NCBI RefSeq assembly: GCF_002764115.1
Contig: NZ_CP017942.1
Location: forward strand, 381,001 to 445,000
DNA length: 64,000 nucleotides
DNA from: Phyllobacterium zundukense
GTDB taxonomy: Bacteria; Pseudomonadota; Alphaproteobacteria; Rhizobiales; Rhizobiaceae
Reading direction: 5' to 3'
Program-made: the position numbers and the translations under genes
Shown: piece by piece, positions 1-8,394 of the stretch
Position numbering within the stretch: the first letter of the stretch is position 1
How the letters are laid out: every line of letters begins with the position of its first letter
The notes under the pieces: generated by a model
Told to the model about the DNA's origin: nothing
Seen by the model: the letters and a program-made list of their open reading frames with translations, nothing else
Database searches by the model: none

Positions 1-1
1 T

Positions 2-802
2 GGTTGCTTTCTTTTCCGCGCTGAAGGCGGAAAGTTGGAACGCGAAGCCACTATGATCGAGGCGGTCAATTCGGTCTTTCGATTGTCCCGGGACGATCTC
101 GATCGTGCGGAACGCATCCTCCATAACATTGCGGCTGACCGGCCCTCCTCCTCTGTCTATGCATGGCTCGCTTTTATCAGAACCTTTCGGGTTGGGCAGC
201 GTTTCAATCCCTATGACTCAGCAATTGTCGAAGAAGCCCAATTCTACGCCCGAAAGGCGCTGGAGTTGGATGTCAACAATTCCATAGCTCTTGCGCTCGT
301 TGGACACGTCCATTCCTTCTTGTTTTGCGAGTACGACTATGCCGCCGGATTGTTCGAGAGAGCCATAAGGCTCAATCCAGCACAACCACTCGGGTGGGAT
401 CTCTACTCCATGCTCCATTGCTATGCTGGCCAGCCTGAGAAGGCGATGGCGATTGCCAACTGGGTTCAAAACCTGGGTTTTTACAGCCCGCACAAGTACT
501 ATTTCGATACCACGAAATGCATCAGTGCCGCTCTGGCCGGCGATCACGCAGCGGCCATTTCTGCGGGTGAAGAGGCACTCAAGATGCGGCCGGATTTCAA
601 TTCTCTCTTGCGCTATCTGGCAGCAAGCCACGCGCATCGCGGCGAGATGGAAATGGCACGAAAATGTGTAGAGCGACTTGAGACGGTCGAGCCGAATTTC
701 TCGATCGCGTCCCTCCAGGACAATCGGTACCCGCTATTAAACACTGGGGGAGGCAAGATGCTGATCGCCGGCCTTACGAAAGCCGGCGTCAAGCTCCGGT
801 AG
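2..802 (+). CDS. TPR-repeat protein, C-terminal part (cut by window edge)
   Basis: The reading frame is open to the left edge with no stop, so the gene very likely starts outside the window; a TTG at 35 is the first possible start inside it but has no convincing ribosome site. The visible 255+ residues are alpha-helical with tetratricopeptide-like units, for example AFIRTFRVGQ, ARKALELDVNNSIAL, FERAIRLNPAQPLGW and GEEALKMRPDFNSLLRYLAA. This arrangement is usual for the C-terminal TPR half of rhizobial adenylate-cyclase-like or winged-helix regulators, whose N-terminal effector domain would lie upstream. No catalytic domain can be seen here, so the function is unknown. The haloperoxidase-fold gene follows 47 bases downstream on the same strand. 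Confidence 0.7.
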   Translation, partial: GCFLFRAEGGKLEREATMIEAVNSVFRLSRDDLDRAERILHNIAADRPSSSVYAWLAFIRTFRVGQRFNPYDSAIVEEAQFYARKALELDVNNSIALALVGHVHSFLFCEYDYAAGLFERAIRLNPAQPLGWDLYSMLHCYAGQPEKAMAIANWVQNLGFYSPHKYYFDTTKCISAALAGDHAAAISAGEEALKMRPDFNSLLRYLAASHAHRGEMEMARKCVERLETVEPNFSIASLQDNRYPLLNTGGGKMLIAGLTKAGVKLR

Positions 803-849
803 CCCTTCCCTTATTCAAATTCGGTTCGAGCACATGAAGGATATGCGAA

Positions 850-1806
850 ATGGTGGACGAAGCGACGCAATCACCGCTGATACAGTTCATGAACAGTTTT
901 CGATTTGAGATCGATGCCGATCATGTATCACCTTGCCCTCCTTTGCCGGTTGTCAAAGCGGACCCGCAATCAGTACCCGCGGCAGTGGACGGACCCGGTG
1001 TCAACAGCCCGGCGTCACCGATGGCGGGGGCTGCTGTGGCAGGTGGCGGCGTTGCCAATAAGACGGTGTTGAACAAGTCCTCGCTGAACAAGAACAAGAA
1101 TAAGAACAAGAACAAAGCCTCATTCGGGGGAATCAGCACGGGTGATTCACAACTGATACCTGCGTTCCAGTTGCGCCGGCTACACCAACAACCTTCCCGG
1201 AACGCCTTTACTGCTGCTGCACGATTCACATGGGAAATGCTCGACATCACTCCACCACCGGGGCCGGATTTCACTCGCCTTGAAACCAAAGTGCTCCTGT
1301 CGATGCAGAAGCGCGACCGGGAACGCGCCAGACGGCTACCGGATATTCAGCAGGAAGCGTCGCTATCTGTCACCGAGTTTACGCGACCTCTCTATATCGA
1401 GAATATAGCCGGGTTCGAACAGACCGAGGGGCTTTTTCAGAATATCCTGACAGCATGCGAATATGTTGGGCTCATTTACAAAAGCAAGTTCAATCGCATA
1501 CGACCTCATCAGTTCGAACCGCGGCTTCGGCCCCTTCTGGCAGTTCCGGCGACCGAATCGTACCAAAGCAATCATGCATTTCAATGCTTTTCCGTCGCGT
1601 TTGCATTCAACACGATCCTGCCGGAGCATCCCGCGACCGAACAGTTGGCCCGAATAGCGCAAAATGTTGCAGAAAATCGTGAATGGGCAGGCCTTCATTA
1701 TCCTAGCGACACGAAGGGAGGACGTGAACTGGCCCGCAGGTTTGCTCCTTATCTGAGAGATGCGTTCGCCACGACGTACAACGCGGTACACAAAGAATGG
1801 GTGTGA
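850..1806 (+). CDS. PAP2 / vanadium-haloperoxidase-fold protein
   Basis: The C-terminal half carries the three signatures of the PAP2/vanadium haloperoxidase superfamily in order: K211-x6-R218-P219, a variant PSGH box reading QSNH (S240, H242), and R277-x5-H283-x3-D287 (NREWAGLHYPSD). These residues bind phosphate or vanadate in the family. The N-terminal 90 residues are low complexity, rich in Pro/Ala/Gly, and end in an Asn-Lys repeat. There is no signal peptide or membrane span, so the protein looks soluble and cytosolic. ATG 850 follows AAGGA with good spacing. The subtilase gene starts 50 bases downstream, so the two may be co-transcribed. Whether it is a phosphatase, a haloperoxidase or neither cannot be told from sequence. 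Confidence 0.75.
   Translation: MVDEATQSPLIQFMNSFRFEIDADHVSPCPPLPVVKADPQSVPAAVDGPGVNSPASPMAGAAVAGGGVANKTVLNKSSLNKNKNKNKNKASFGGISTGDSQLIPAFQLRRLHQQPSRNAFTAAARFTWEMLDITPPPGPDFTRLETKVLLSMQKRDRERARRLPDIQQEASLSVTEFTRPLYIENIAGFEQTEGLFQNILTACEYVGLIYKSKFNRIRPHQFEPRLRPLLAVPATESYQSNHAFQCFSVAFAFNTILPEHPATEQLARIAQNVAENREWAGLHYPSDTKGGRELARRFAPYLRDAFATTYNAVHKEWV
1087..1116 (+). repeat. In-frame hexanucleotide tract (AACAAG)n
   Basis: Five tandem AACAAG-like hexamers encode the Asn-Lys run at residues 80-89 of the haloperoxidase-fold protein. The unit is six bases, so slippage would add or remove two residues without breaking the frame. It lies in a disordered linker ahead of the conserved domain. Confidence 0.8.
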
Positions 1807-1856
1807 AGAACATGCATTCACCTTCAGTGATTCCTCTAGCGTAAATGAGGTTGTAG

Positions 1857-3554
1857 ATGCCCCCCCAATCAGAAAACACAAAGCCGCCGGCTGGATACTA
1901 TTATCTTTGGCATCTGGCTGCGTTAAGGGTAATTGATGCGGATTTCGGACCCTTGACTAGACCGCTCCCCTCCAACAATGAAAGTGCTCTTCGCAACGCC
2001 GCTAATCCCGTTATTACCGGTTCTGTCTGGGACACTATTGCCGAATTGGGTGCAGTTTCGCCTGCAAAGGTGGCTCTCATTGATGTCGGGATATCTCCAG
2101 ATCATCCGAACCTGACGACACGGATCGATCACAACGCCTCAATCGACCTTGCGACACATAGATACGGTGCACGCGCCTTGGAAATCCTCAATGATACAAA
2201 CAGTTCTTATAAGGAGGAGAAACAGGCGTTCTTCTCCGGGCTCGACATATCAGGTCTTGGAAACTTGGGCCTATCGGACGATGACAAGGAATACCTTGAC
2301 GATATCGTGGCGGAATACGCTGCCTCAAATGGCGTTCAGCGGCGTCTTCTCGATTCGAATACGATGTTCGCATCGCACGGAACTGCCTGTGCCGGTTTGA
2401 TCGTTGGAGAGCCTGCTGCGTTGCCATCTGGGGACAGCGAAAATCCATCTCCTCCAGAATATCTCCTGACAAATCCAGATTCGACCGAGGCACATCCCAA
2501 TAAGAATCCCAACCTGTTGCCCTATTTTGGCGCTGATCCGTTTTCGCGCCTCGTCAACATCACAACGTCATTCGAAGAGGATGCGCGGCAGTTCATTGCG
2601 GCCTTCCTCTATGCGCATTTACAGAACGTCGACGTCATCGTTATGCCCCGAGGGATACCCGATCCGAAGCGAAGCGCCGTTGAACCAAAGAACGAATTGA
2701 AGGCCGATCTTGAGCGCTGGGCCAATCGCGATGCTGCGGACCTGTTTGCGCGTATTGCCGTGGCGGAACAGGGCCCTTCGGAACTCGAACCCAAGGCACC
2801 CCAGACAGGCTCCAACCCAGACCGGCTATGGAAGATCCTGAAACAGTTGATTATTGGCGTGAGCCGAAAGATCCCGGTGATTTGCGCCGCTGGCAACAGT
2901 GGTGAAAGCCAGCTCATCTATCCAGCCAGCCTTGCAGCTCCCGACAACGGCATCGTTGCAGTCGGCGCTGTAACAGTCGAAGGTTTTCGATCCTGCTATA
3001 GCAATTATGGCGAGGGGCTCACTCTCGTTGCTCCTTCCGATGATAGTGAAGTTTTCAACCGCCATCAATTGCGCGTCGATCGCCTGTCTCCCTTTGCCGC
3101 CAAGCATCAGTATAGCGCTGATGGTGGGAAGGAATATTGCTACTCCTACTTCAGTCTCCTTAGCACAGACCTTCCGGGCGTCTTTGGTTATGATGAAGGA
3201 AAAGCACCCTGGTCCTCATTGCTCCCATCTGCAAATAATCCCGGCGTTGGCGGTGGTTATTATACAAGCTTTGGCGGCACGTCTGGAGCGGCAGCCTTAG
3301 TGGGCGGCGTTGCAGCTCTCATGCAACGGACCCATCGCGCCGTTCACGGTGGAACGGGAAAGTTGAACGGTGTAGCTGTAAAGAATATCCTTCAAGAAGC
3401 GTCCAACCTAAACAGCAATGTCGAACCTGGTTTGCGTCCTCTCACGCCCGACTGCATGAATGCGGACAACGAAGATGTCATCGACCCAAGTTACTTTTTT
3501 GGAGCGGGACTACTCAATGCGGCCACGGCCGTGAACGCTGTGCTGACCAGTTGA
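1857..3554 (+). CDS. S8-family serine peptidase (subtilase), no evident export signal
   Basis: The 565-residue protein has the full subtilisin triad: Asp76 in VALIDVGISPDHP, His174 in SHGTACAG and Ser476 in GGTSGAAALVGG, with the oxyanion Asn347 in CAAGNSGE. The Asp-to-His interval of about 98 residues is longer than in secreted subtilisins, and a charged insertion sits between His and Ser (about 190-335). The start MPPQSENTKPPAGYYY has no signal peptide, propeptide or transmembrane segment, which suggests an intracellular enzyme. It is the last gene of the apparent unit with the haloperoxidase-fold protein and is closed by a strong terminator. Substrate and regulation are unknown. A weak ribosome site leaves the exact start slightly open. 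Confidence 0.85.
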   Translation: MPPQSENTKPPAGYYYLWHLAALRVIDADFGPLTRPLPSNNESALRNAANPVITGSVWDTIAELGAVSPAKVALIDVGISPDHPNLTTRIDHNASIDLATHRYGARALEILNDTNSSYKEEKQAFFSGLDISGLGNLGLSDDDKEYLDDIVAEYAASNGVQRRLLDSNTMFASHGTACAGLIVGEPAALPSGDSENPSPPEYLLTNPDSTEAHPNKNPNLLPYFGADPFSRLVNITTSFEEDARQFIAAFLYAHLQNVDVIVMPRGIPDPKRSAVEPKNELKADLERWANRDAADLFARIAVAEQGPSELEPKAPQTGSNPDRLWKILKQLIIGVSRKIPVICAAGNSGESQLIYPASLAAPDNGIVAVGAVTVEGFRSCYSNYGEGLTLVAPSDDSEVFNRHQLRVDRLSPFAAKHQYSADGGKEYCYSYFSLLSTDLPGVFGYDEGKAPWSSLLPSANNPGVGGGYYTSFGGTSGAAALVGGVAALMQRTHRAVHGGTGKLNGVAVKNILQEASNLNSNVEPGLRPLTPDCMNADNEDVIDPSYFFGAGLLNAATAVNAVLTS

Positions 3555-3582
3555 CGCGAAGCCCCACTAAACACAGAAAAAG

Positions 3583-3605
3583 GACCCGTCACCGGGTCTT
3601 TTTTT
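3583..3605 (+). terminator. Rho-independent terminator after the subtilase
   Basis: A perfect GACCCG/CGGGTC stem with a four-base loop is followed by seven T residues, 28 bases after the subtilase stop codon. Confidence 0.9.
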
Positions 3606-4138
3606 CATACTGCCTTCATTTTTGACGGTGCTTTGACGGTACCACAGCGTTCAAGAGACGCCCTCTCCGGTAATATTCAATCAATAAACCGGCACCCCGA
3701 TCGATCCGGAGAGAAAAGTCGATCAATAGAATTCACTAGCTTATGGGAGGCAAACCGATGTCAATAGTTCCTGCTAGCAAATATCAATGGTCATCATTTG
3801 GCAAGTTGATCAATTTGCCGACGTTGCCGATGGGTTTGCGTCACACTTACAAATACTTCAGCGAATCAATAGACGGGCAGATTGGCGGTATCATTACGAT
3901 CTTAATTGCAGCGCCTAAGCCCGCTTTTCTACGATGTAAAATCACCAACAACTCGAGGGGGCAATCCCGAGAGTACACCTGCCGCGGTAGCTCATGCCAT
4001 TTTCGGTGAGCCCATCAAGCGGATCAAACAAATGTCGCCGGCTCGCACCGACGACAAGACATCCGGCTGCGGGATCTATCTATAGCATCCGCTAGGGATC
4101 CCGCCCTCGCCTAACAATTCATGATTGGAGCGACGGAC
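3606..4138. other. Mostly non-coding interval with an 11-bp tandem repeat
   Basis: Between the terminator and the next well-supported gene the sequence is A+T richer than its neighbours. Two adjacent 11-bp copies, TTTGACGGTGC and TTTGACGGTAC, occupy 3621-3642. One-helical-turn spacing would suit a dimeric regulator, but no target gene is obvious. A doubtful small reading frame (3758-4009) lies inside. Confidence 0.4.
3758..4009 (+). CDS. Doubtful small hypothetical protein
   Basis: An 83-residue frame begins at ATG 3758, seven bases after GGGAGG, which is the only positive evidence. The product (MSIVPASKYQWSSFGKL...) resembles nothing I recognise. It has a short hydrophobic stretch (GGIITILIAAP) and a cysteine- and arginine-rich tail that looks like out-of-frame sequence. 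It may be a gene remnant or chance. Confidence 0.25.
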   Translation: MSIVPASKYQWSSFGKLINLPTLPMGLRHTYKYFSESIDGQIGGIITILIAAPKPAFLRCKITNNSRGQSREYTCRGSSCHFR

Positions 4139-4375
4139 ATGGTTCTGATGAGTGAACTTTCGACAGACGAATGGGAAGCACTGAAACGCTTGTTGCAGGG
4201 CGAAACCATCCGGCGAATAAACGGCCAAACGGTCAAACGCCTGACTGATATCGGCGCACTGCAACGGAAGAGAGGAGAAATAGAACTCTCCTGTGCTGCA
4301 ATGCAGCTCTTGGTCGAACGCATGGCACGCATTAGCCGCGCGCGAAATCACGATAGTCAAACGTGGTGCAATTGA
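4139..4375 (+). CDS. Small hypothetical protein, helical, HTH-like
   Basis: ATG 4139 lies eight bases after GGAG. The 78-residue product is charged and predicted helical: LSTDEWEALKRLLQGETIRR, then NGQTVKRLTDIGALQRKRGE, then a third helix. This resembles the short winged-helix proteins often found in rhizobia (a GALQ...GEIELS helix-turn-strand). It ends 50 bases before the LuxR-type regulator and could be expressed with it. No family name can be assigned with confidence. Confidence 0.55.
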   Translation: MVLMSELSTDEWEALKRLLQGETIRRINGQTVKRLTDIGALQRKRGEIELSCAAMQLLVERMARISRARNHDSQTWCN

Positions 4376-4425
4376 ATTTCACGTTGCGCCCGTGTGTCAG
4401 TGAATATGTTTTGGGGGTAAGTAAA

Positions 4426-5181
4426 ATGTCGGGAATTATGTATGAACGAATACCGGATGCTAATCATGCCGTTTTCAATCGGCATGCGGCTGCCCGCCGT
4501 GCAGAGTTCCGCATTGCATCGACCGAACTCCGTCCACAACGGACCCTTGCCATTATTGACGGATGTGCCGCAGCTCGACAGCATCTTTCATGGGGACTTC
4601 TATCGAGTGGGCTTGGACTGCGCATGGCCACATACGGCTCGATCGAAGATATAGAGGAACATGAGGCGGCGGAATTTTCGGTCGTTCTTGTGTGCGCTGA
4701 CGACTCCAGACTCATGGATAATTCCATTGGGCCTGAGATCGAGGCGCTTGTTCGGAGATTTCCGAGTATCCCGGTCATTGTTCAGGCAGAACTATGCGGA
4801 CCTCAGCAAATCCTGAGCGTTCTAGAGCAAGGTGCATGCGGTTATCTTCCAGGCAACGCCGGAATATCTGTTTGCATCGAAGCAATATCGATGGCTTTGG
4901 CCGGAGGTGTTTTCGTCGCGGCCGAGAACCTGCATGATATTCAACGCATGCTCGGAATCAGGCGTTATCAATTCAAGTGCGGGGGAATGTTCACACCAAG
5001 GGAACGGGACGTTATTGAGGTCCTGCGGCAGGGAAAGGCAAACAAGACGATTGCCTATGCTCTAAAGCTCGCTCCAAACACCGTGAAAGTTCACGTCCGA
5101 AATATATTCAAAAAGCTTCGGGCGACAAACCGGGCGGAAGCAATTTACAAAATCAACACCATGTTTGACGAAATGGTTTAG
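4426..5181 (+). CDS. LuxR-family transcriptional regulator with degenerate receiver domain
   Basis: Residues 190-251 form a GerE/LuxR helix-turn-helix: FTPRERDVIEVL, KANKTIAYALKL, APNTVKVHVRNIFKKL. The N-terminal part (about 35-165) has the length and strand pattern of a CheY-like receiver, but the usual Asp pair reads IDG, the conserved Thr is Gln in VIVQAE, and the Lys normally following GYLP is Gly. Phosphorylation is therefore unlikely and the domain may act as a ligand or dimerisation module. ATG 4426 was chosen because GGGGGT precedes it; a GTG at 4363 would overlap the upstream gene. A terminator follows. The target genes are unknown. Confidence 0.85.
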   Translation: MSGIMYERIPDANHAVFNRHAAARRAEFRIASTELRPQRTLAIIDGCAAARQHLSWGLLSSGLGLRMATYGSIEDIEEHEAAEFSVVLVCADDSRLMDNSIGPEIEALVRRFPSIPVIVQAELCGPQQILSVLEQGACGYLPGNAGISVCIEAISMALAGGVFVAAENLHDIQRMLGIRRYQFKCGGMFTPRERDVIEVLRQGKANKTIAYALKLAPNTVKVHVRNIFKKLRATNRAEAIYKINTMFDEMV

Positions 5182-5241
5182 AGCGTCGTTCGGAAAAAAT
5201 ATGACGCCATTGGGGGTGACGGGGGCCGCTCCTGCATCTGA

Positions 5242-5270
5242 CCCTCCCTCTTGTGGGGAGGGATTTTTTT
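5242..5270 (+). terminator. Rho-independent terminator after the LuxR-type gene
   Basis: A CCCTCCC/GGGAGGG stem of seven G-C-rich pairs is followed by A and at least seven T residues, about 60 bases after the regulator's stop. Confidence 0.9.
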
Positions 5271-5299
5271 TGAATAGTCAACGCTCCGGTTCGGTTGTA

Positions 5300-5465
5300 A
5301 CGGCTGAGTTAAGGTATGCTGACGGCTTTGATGCCGAACAGTTATGCGGCGAGGATTGCGAAATCATCTGGGCGCTGCGGCGGATATCCACCAGTTCGGA
5401 CTTGCCCGCTTTGCGGATATCCTTGCCACAAATTTGGATCGAACCATCGATAGCCAGAGACAAGA
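5300..5465 (-). pseudogene. Relic of an oligopeptide/dipeptide ABC ATPase (DppF/OppF type)
   Basis: The minus strand reads GSIQICGKDIRKAGKSEL then VDIRRSAQMISQ, which lines up with the segment after the Walker A site in DppF/OppF ATPases (GSIRFDGQDI...LRPLRRRMQMIFQ). Directly afterwards another frame reads NPRRITVR, matching the family's SLNPRMTV, so a deletion or frameshift lies near 5360. Neither Walker A, the ABC signature nor Walker B is present. It is a short decayed fragment next to the DMT transporter gene. Confidence 0.5.
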
Positions 5466-5504
5466 TCGTTTAAAGATGCCGATGAGGGGCCGTCGCTATG
5501 CGCC

Positions 5505-6470
5505 TCATGGTTTTGACGCCACAGGTTTGGTCTGAGGCTTGAGCAGGATGACAAAAAGCAGGCCGACGACTATGAGCGCCGCGCCTTTGAGATGATAGGG
5601 TTGCAGGTGCTCGCCAAGGACAAAATAGGCGAGCACAGCGATAAAGATCGTCTGGAGATAGAGGAGCATGCCTGCCCGAGCTGCGCCCAGCGCTTCGACG
5701 CTCCAATTGAAAAGATAATACATCAGCGCTCCGCCGGGGATCGCCACATAGGCCAGCGCGATAAGCCCGCTGCCGTCGAGTGTCGAGCGTTCGTCGGAAG
5801 CAAGCTCCCAGAGGTAGAAGGGCAGCGCAGTCAGCGCTGCCGCGCCGAGCAGCAATACCAGGAGCGGAAGACGCTCCAACTCGAATTTCGCGCGGCGGAG
5901 CAGAACAGCATAGAGGCCGAAGCAGACGGCGCCGGCGACCACCCACAGTTCGCCGGAATTCACGTCGAGACGCATCAACGCCGCCGGGCTGCCTTTGATA
6001 ACAATGACGACGATCCCAAGGAAGGCAATGACCGATCCGATCACCTGCCAGGCTCCCATCGGCTCATTCAGGATGAAACGGGCGAGGATCATGGTGATGA
6101 TCGGGATCAGGGCCACAATGATGCCGGCCGTGGTGGCGTCGGCATATTCGAGCCCGACGAAAACCATGCCCTGACAGATCGCGAGCCCGATGCCGCCGAC
6201 GAAGAGGAGTTCGAGCGGACGTGCCCGCACGAGCGCGGCCATAGAACTGAAATGGCCTCGCACGGTCGGCACCAGGATCGCCCAGGCGATCAGCACGCGC
6301 CAGAAGCAGAGCGCCCAGGGCGGCATCTCGGAAGAGACCCATTTTGCTGCGATATAGACGCCGGCCGACAGGAGCCAGCAGAGGACCGCCACGGAATAGC
6401 CGACTGCAACCGAACTGCCCGTCGACTGTTCCGTCCCGCCGCTATCGACTGCCAAGACATTTATCGCCAT
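5505..6470 (-). CDS. EamA/DMT-superfamily transporter
   Basis: The 321-residue protein has about ten hydrophobic segments in two EamA repeats (roughly residues 25-160 and 172-310), the standard architecture of drug/metabolite transporters. Typical motifs are PPWALCFWRVLIAW in repeat 1 and the GAARAGMLLYLQTIFIAVLA to LGEHLQPYHLKGAALIVVG stretch in repeat 2. These inner-membrane proteins usually export amino acids or other small metabolites; the substrate is not deducible. The esterase gene lies 86 bases upstream on the same strand, so the two may form one transcript. The ribosome site before ATG 6470 is weak. Confidence 0.85.
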   Translation of the reverse strand: MAINVLAVDSGGTEQSTGSSVAVGYSVAVLCWLLSAGVYIAAKWVSSEMPPWALCFWRVLIAWAILVPTVRGHFSSMAALVRARPLELLFVGGIGLAICQGMVFVGLEYADATTAGIIVALIPIITMILARFILNEPMGAWQVIGSVIAFLGIVVIVIKGSPAALMRLDVNSGELWVVAGAVCFGLYAVLLRRAKFELERLPLLVLLLGAAALTALPFYLWELASDERSTLDGSGLIALAYVAIPGGALMYYLFNWSVEALGAARAGMLLYLQTIFIAVLAYFVLGEHLQPYHLKGAALIVVGLLFVILLKPQTKPVASKP

Positions 6471-6556
6471 GACTCATTTATGCCACAGTTTCGGCAGCCT
6501 GCACAGATGATGACACCAGACTCGACTGCCAGTAGCGTCGGTTCCGGCGGGGCGCT

Positions 6557-7444
6557 TTAAGTCGCCAGGTGTTTGTTGATGAACGCGCCAGCCGAGGCGA
6601 TCGCCATTCGCCCTGAAATCAGCCGTGCCGCCCACAGATGCCAGGCGTGGATCATGTGTGGCCAGATCTCCAGGTTCGTCGCCACGTCGACCGCCCCGAG
6701 CCGGCGGGCGATCCGCACTGCATCGTCGAGTAGTGTCTCGGCCGAACCAACCTGGATGAGGGTCGGTGGGAGCCCTGCAAGATCGGCATGGAGCGGCGAA
6801 GCGAGCGGATCGCGAGCGCTGGTCCCACCGAGATAGGCGTCCGCGAGCTCTTCGAGATAGTCGCGGTGAATCAGCGGATCGACGGCGTCCTTCTCGTCGA
6901 TGCTTGCACCGGTCATTTCGAGATCGACCCATGGCGAAACCAACCAAGCGCAACCGGGCAGCGGTTTGCCAGCGTCACGCAAACGTATCATAGTCGCCAG
7001 CGTCAGCCCACCGCCAGCACTGTCGCCGCCAATCGCAATTGACGCCGCGGGGACCCCGTGAGCGAGCAGGAACTCAAACGCGGCAAGCCCATCGTCCAGC
7101 GCAGACGGGAACGGGCTCTCGGGCGCGAGCCGGTAACCGAGTGCAAGTGTGCGGACGCGTGCGGCGCGACCTGTCTCGGCGACCATCCTGCGATGGCTTT
7201 GGATCGATCCAGAGCAATAGCCGCCGCCATGGAAAAACAGCAGCGTCTTGGCGGTGTCGCTTTCCGGTGCCAGCGACCATTCTGCCTCACACATGCCGAC
7301 CATTTGACGCTCGAAATGGATATCGGGTGCGATCGGATCTGCGGCTGCCACGAGATCGAGGCGCTGGCGACGTTCGGCGAGGCTCGTGGGCCGCGGACGG
7401 GATTGCAGCAGCGCCCTAACCGTATCGATCTCGTTCTCGTACAT
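6557..7444 (-). CDS. Alpha/beta hydrolase, hormone-sensitive-lipase family
   Basis: The oxyanion-hole motif HGGG (FFHGGGYCSGS) and the nucleophile elbow GDSAGGG place this in the HSL (bacterial family IV) esterase group. The catalytic Asp is probably in DAVD near the lid and the His in WPHMIHAWH close to the C-terminus. The 295-residue length is typical. ATG 7444 is preceded by GGAAGG; the frame extends 13 codons further but without a ribosome site. Family members hydrolyse short acyl esters in the cytosol. The downstream DMT transporter suggests a detoxification or small-molecule release role, which is inference. Confidence 0.85.
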   Translation of the reverse strand: MYENEIDTVRALLQSRPRPTSLAERRQRLDLVAAADPIAPDIHFERQMVGMCEAEWSLAPESDTAKTLLFFHGGGYCSGSIQSHRRMVAETGRAARVRTLALGYRLAPESPFPSALDDGLAAFEFLLAHGVPAASIAIGGDSAGGGLTLATMIRLRDAGKPLPGCAWLVSPWVDLEMTGASIDEKDAVDPLIHRDYLEELADAYLGGTSARDPLASPLHADLAGLPPTLIQVGSAETLLDDAVRIARRLGAVDVATNLEIWPHMIHAWHLWAARLISGRMAIASAGAFINKHLAT

Positions 7445-7920
7445 TGTCGCTACCTTCCGGGACCAGCGTTTAAAGATCATCAAAAACGATCGCCTTCTCG
7501 GTGATCGTTCTTGGAAGACAGCGGAAAAGATAGCACAAGACCAACAGGTTTGAACGGCCCTGACACCGTGGTTCGTTGCCTAACATTTCTCAAGTCCAAA
7601 GCGTCTGTTCAATGTCGAAAGCAATGATAATCCTGGCTTTGAAAAGGCTGATAATGGCGGCTTTTTATTGTAGCCTTGCTGCATCAACGGCAAGAGAGCT
7701 TTGAACTTTTTGCAGATCGTGGCTTTTGCACCCTCAATCCGAAGCGGAAACTGCGCTAGTCCTCCGTCAAGCCCGCATTGGCGAGATCGGCAAAGCAGCG
7801 GTTCAATATATCGCGGTTACTTCCCTGTCGGCCTACCGCTTCACACATCCGCACTGACCGAGAAATACGACTTGAAGTCTGCTATTCTATGGGCACCACG
7901 CAACAAGAGGAGTGCCTACG
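7445..7920. other. Divergent intergenic region
   Basis: About 475 bases separate the divergent esterase and YbaK genes. I see no convincing reading frame or RNA. The promoters for both genes should lie here, but no clear -35/-10 pair can be assigned. Confidence 0.4.
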
Positions 7921-8394
7921 ATGACGATCGCAAGGAAACTTCAGGACTATATCGACGGCGCAGGTATCGCCTACGACACCGTCGCTCATCACCGCACAGC
8001 AACAACCAGCCAGTCGGCGCAAGCAGCGCATGTTCCGGGCAGCAAGCTGGCCAAATCCGTGGTTGTACATCACGAAATGGGGTACGTTCTAGCTGTTGTT
8101 CCGAGCACGCACCGGATCGAGCTCTCCACATTGCAGGATGTGATTGACCGGCGTCTTGGTCTCGCCTCGGAGGAGGAGGTCAGCTCGCTTTTCGCCGATT
8201 GCGACATCGGTGCAGTGCCGCCCATTGGATCGGCGTACGATGTGCCGGTGGTTCTCGACGAGAGCCTCGGCAACGTCAGCGACGACGTCTATTTCGAAGG
8301 CGGTGACCACAAGACACTGGTGCATGTCAGCGGACCTAACTTTCGCAGCCTTATGAAGGATGCGCGGATCGCCCGCTTTAGCCACCGAGCGTAG
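7921..8394 (+). CDS. YbaK/EbsC-family aminoacyl-tRNA deacylase-like protein
   Basis: The 157-residue single-domain protein matches the YbaK/ProX family, which hydrolyses misacylated tRNAs in trans. Recognisable elements are the N-terminal helix (ARKLQDYIDGAGIAYDTVAH), the lysine-containing KLAKSVVV strand, the ASEEEVSSLFADCDIGAVPP segment and the terminal GGDHKTLVHVSG strand. The DIGAVPPIG motif is typical of free-standing deacylases. ATG 7921 follows AGGAG at the correct distance; an ATG three codons upstream lacks this. The exact amino-acid specificity cannot be read from sequence. Confidence 0.85.
   Translation: MTIARKLQDYIDGAGIAYDTVAHHRTATTSQSAQAAHVPGSKLAKSVVVHHEMGYVLAVVPSTHRIELSTLQDVIDRRLGLASEEEVSSLFADCDIGAVPPIGSAYDVPVVLDESLGNVSDDVYFEGGDHKTLVHVSGPNFRSLMKDARIARFSHRA

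Noticed and set aside
5592..6560. 322-residue plus-strand frame opposite the DMT transporter
   Set aside because: Its composition (Asp/Gln/Arg/His-rich) is the typical antisense shadow of a membrane-protein gene; no domain or ribosome site.
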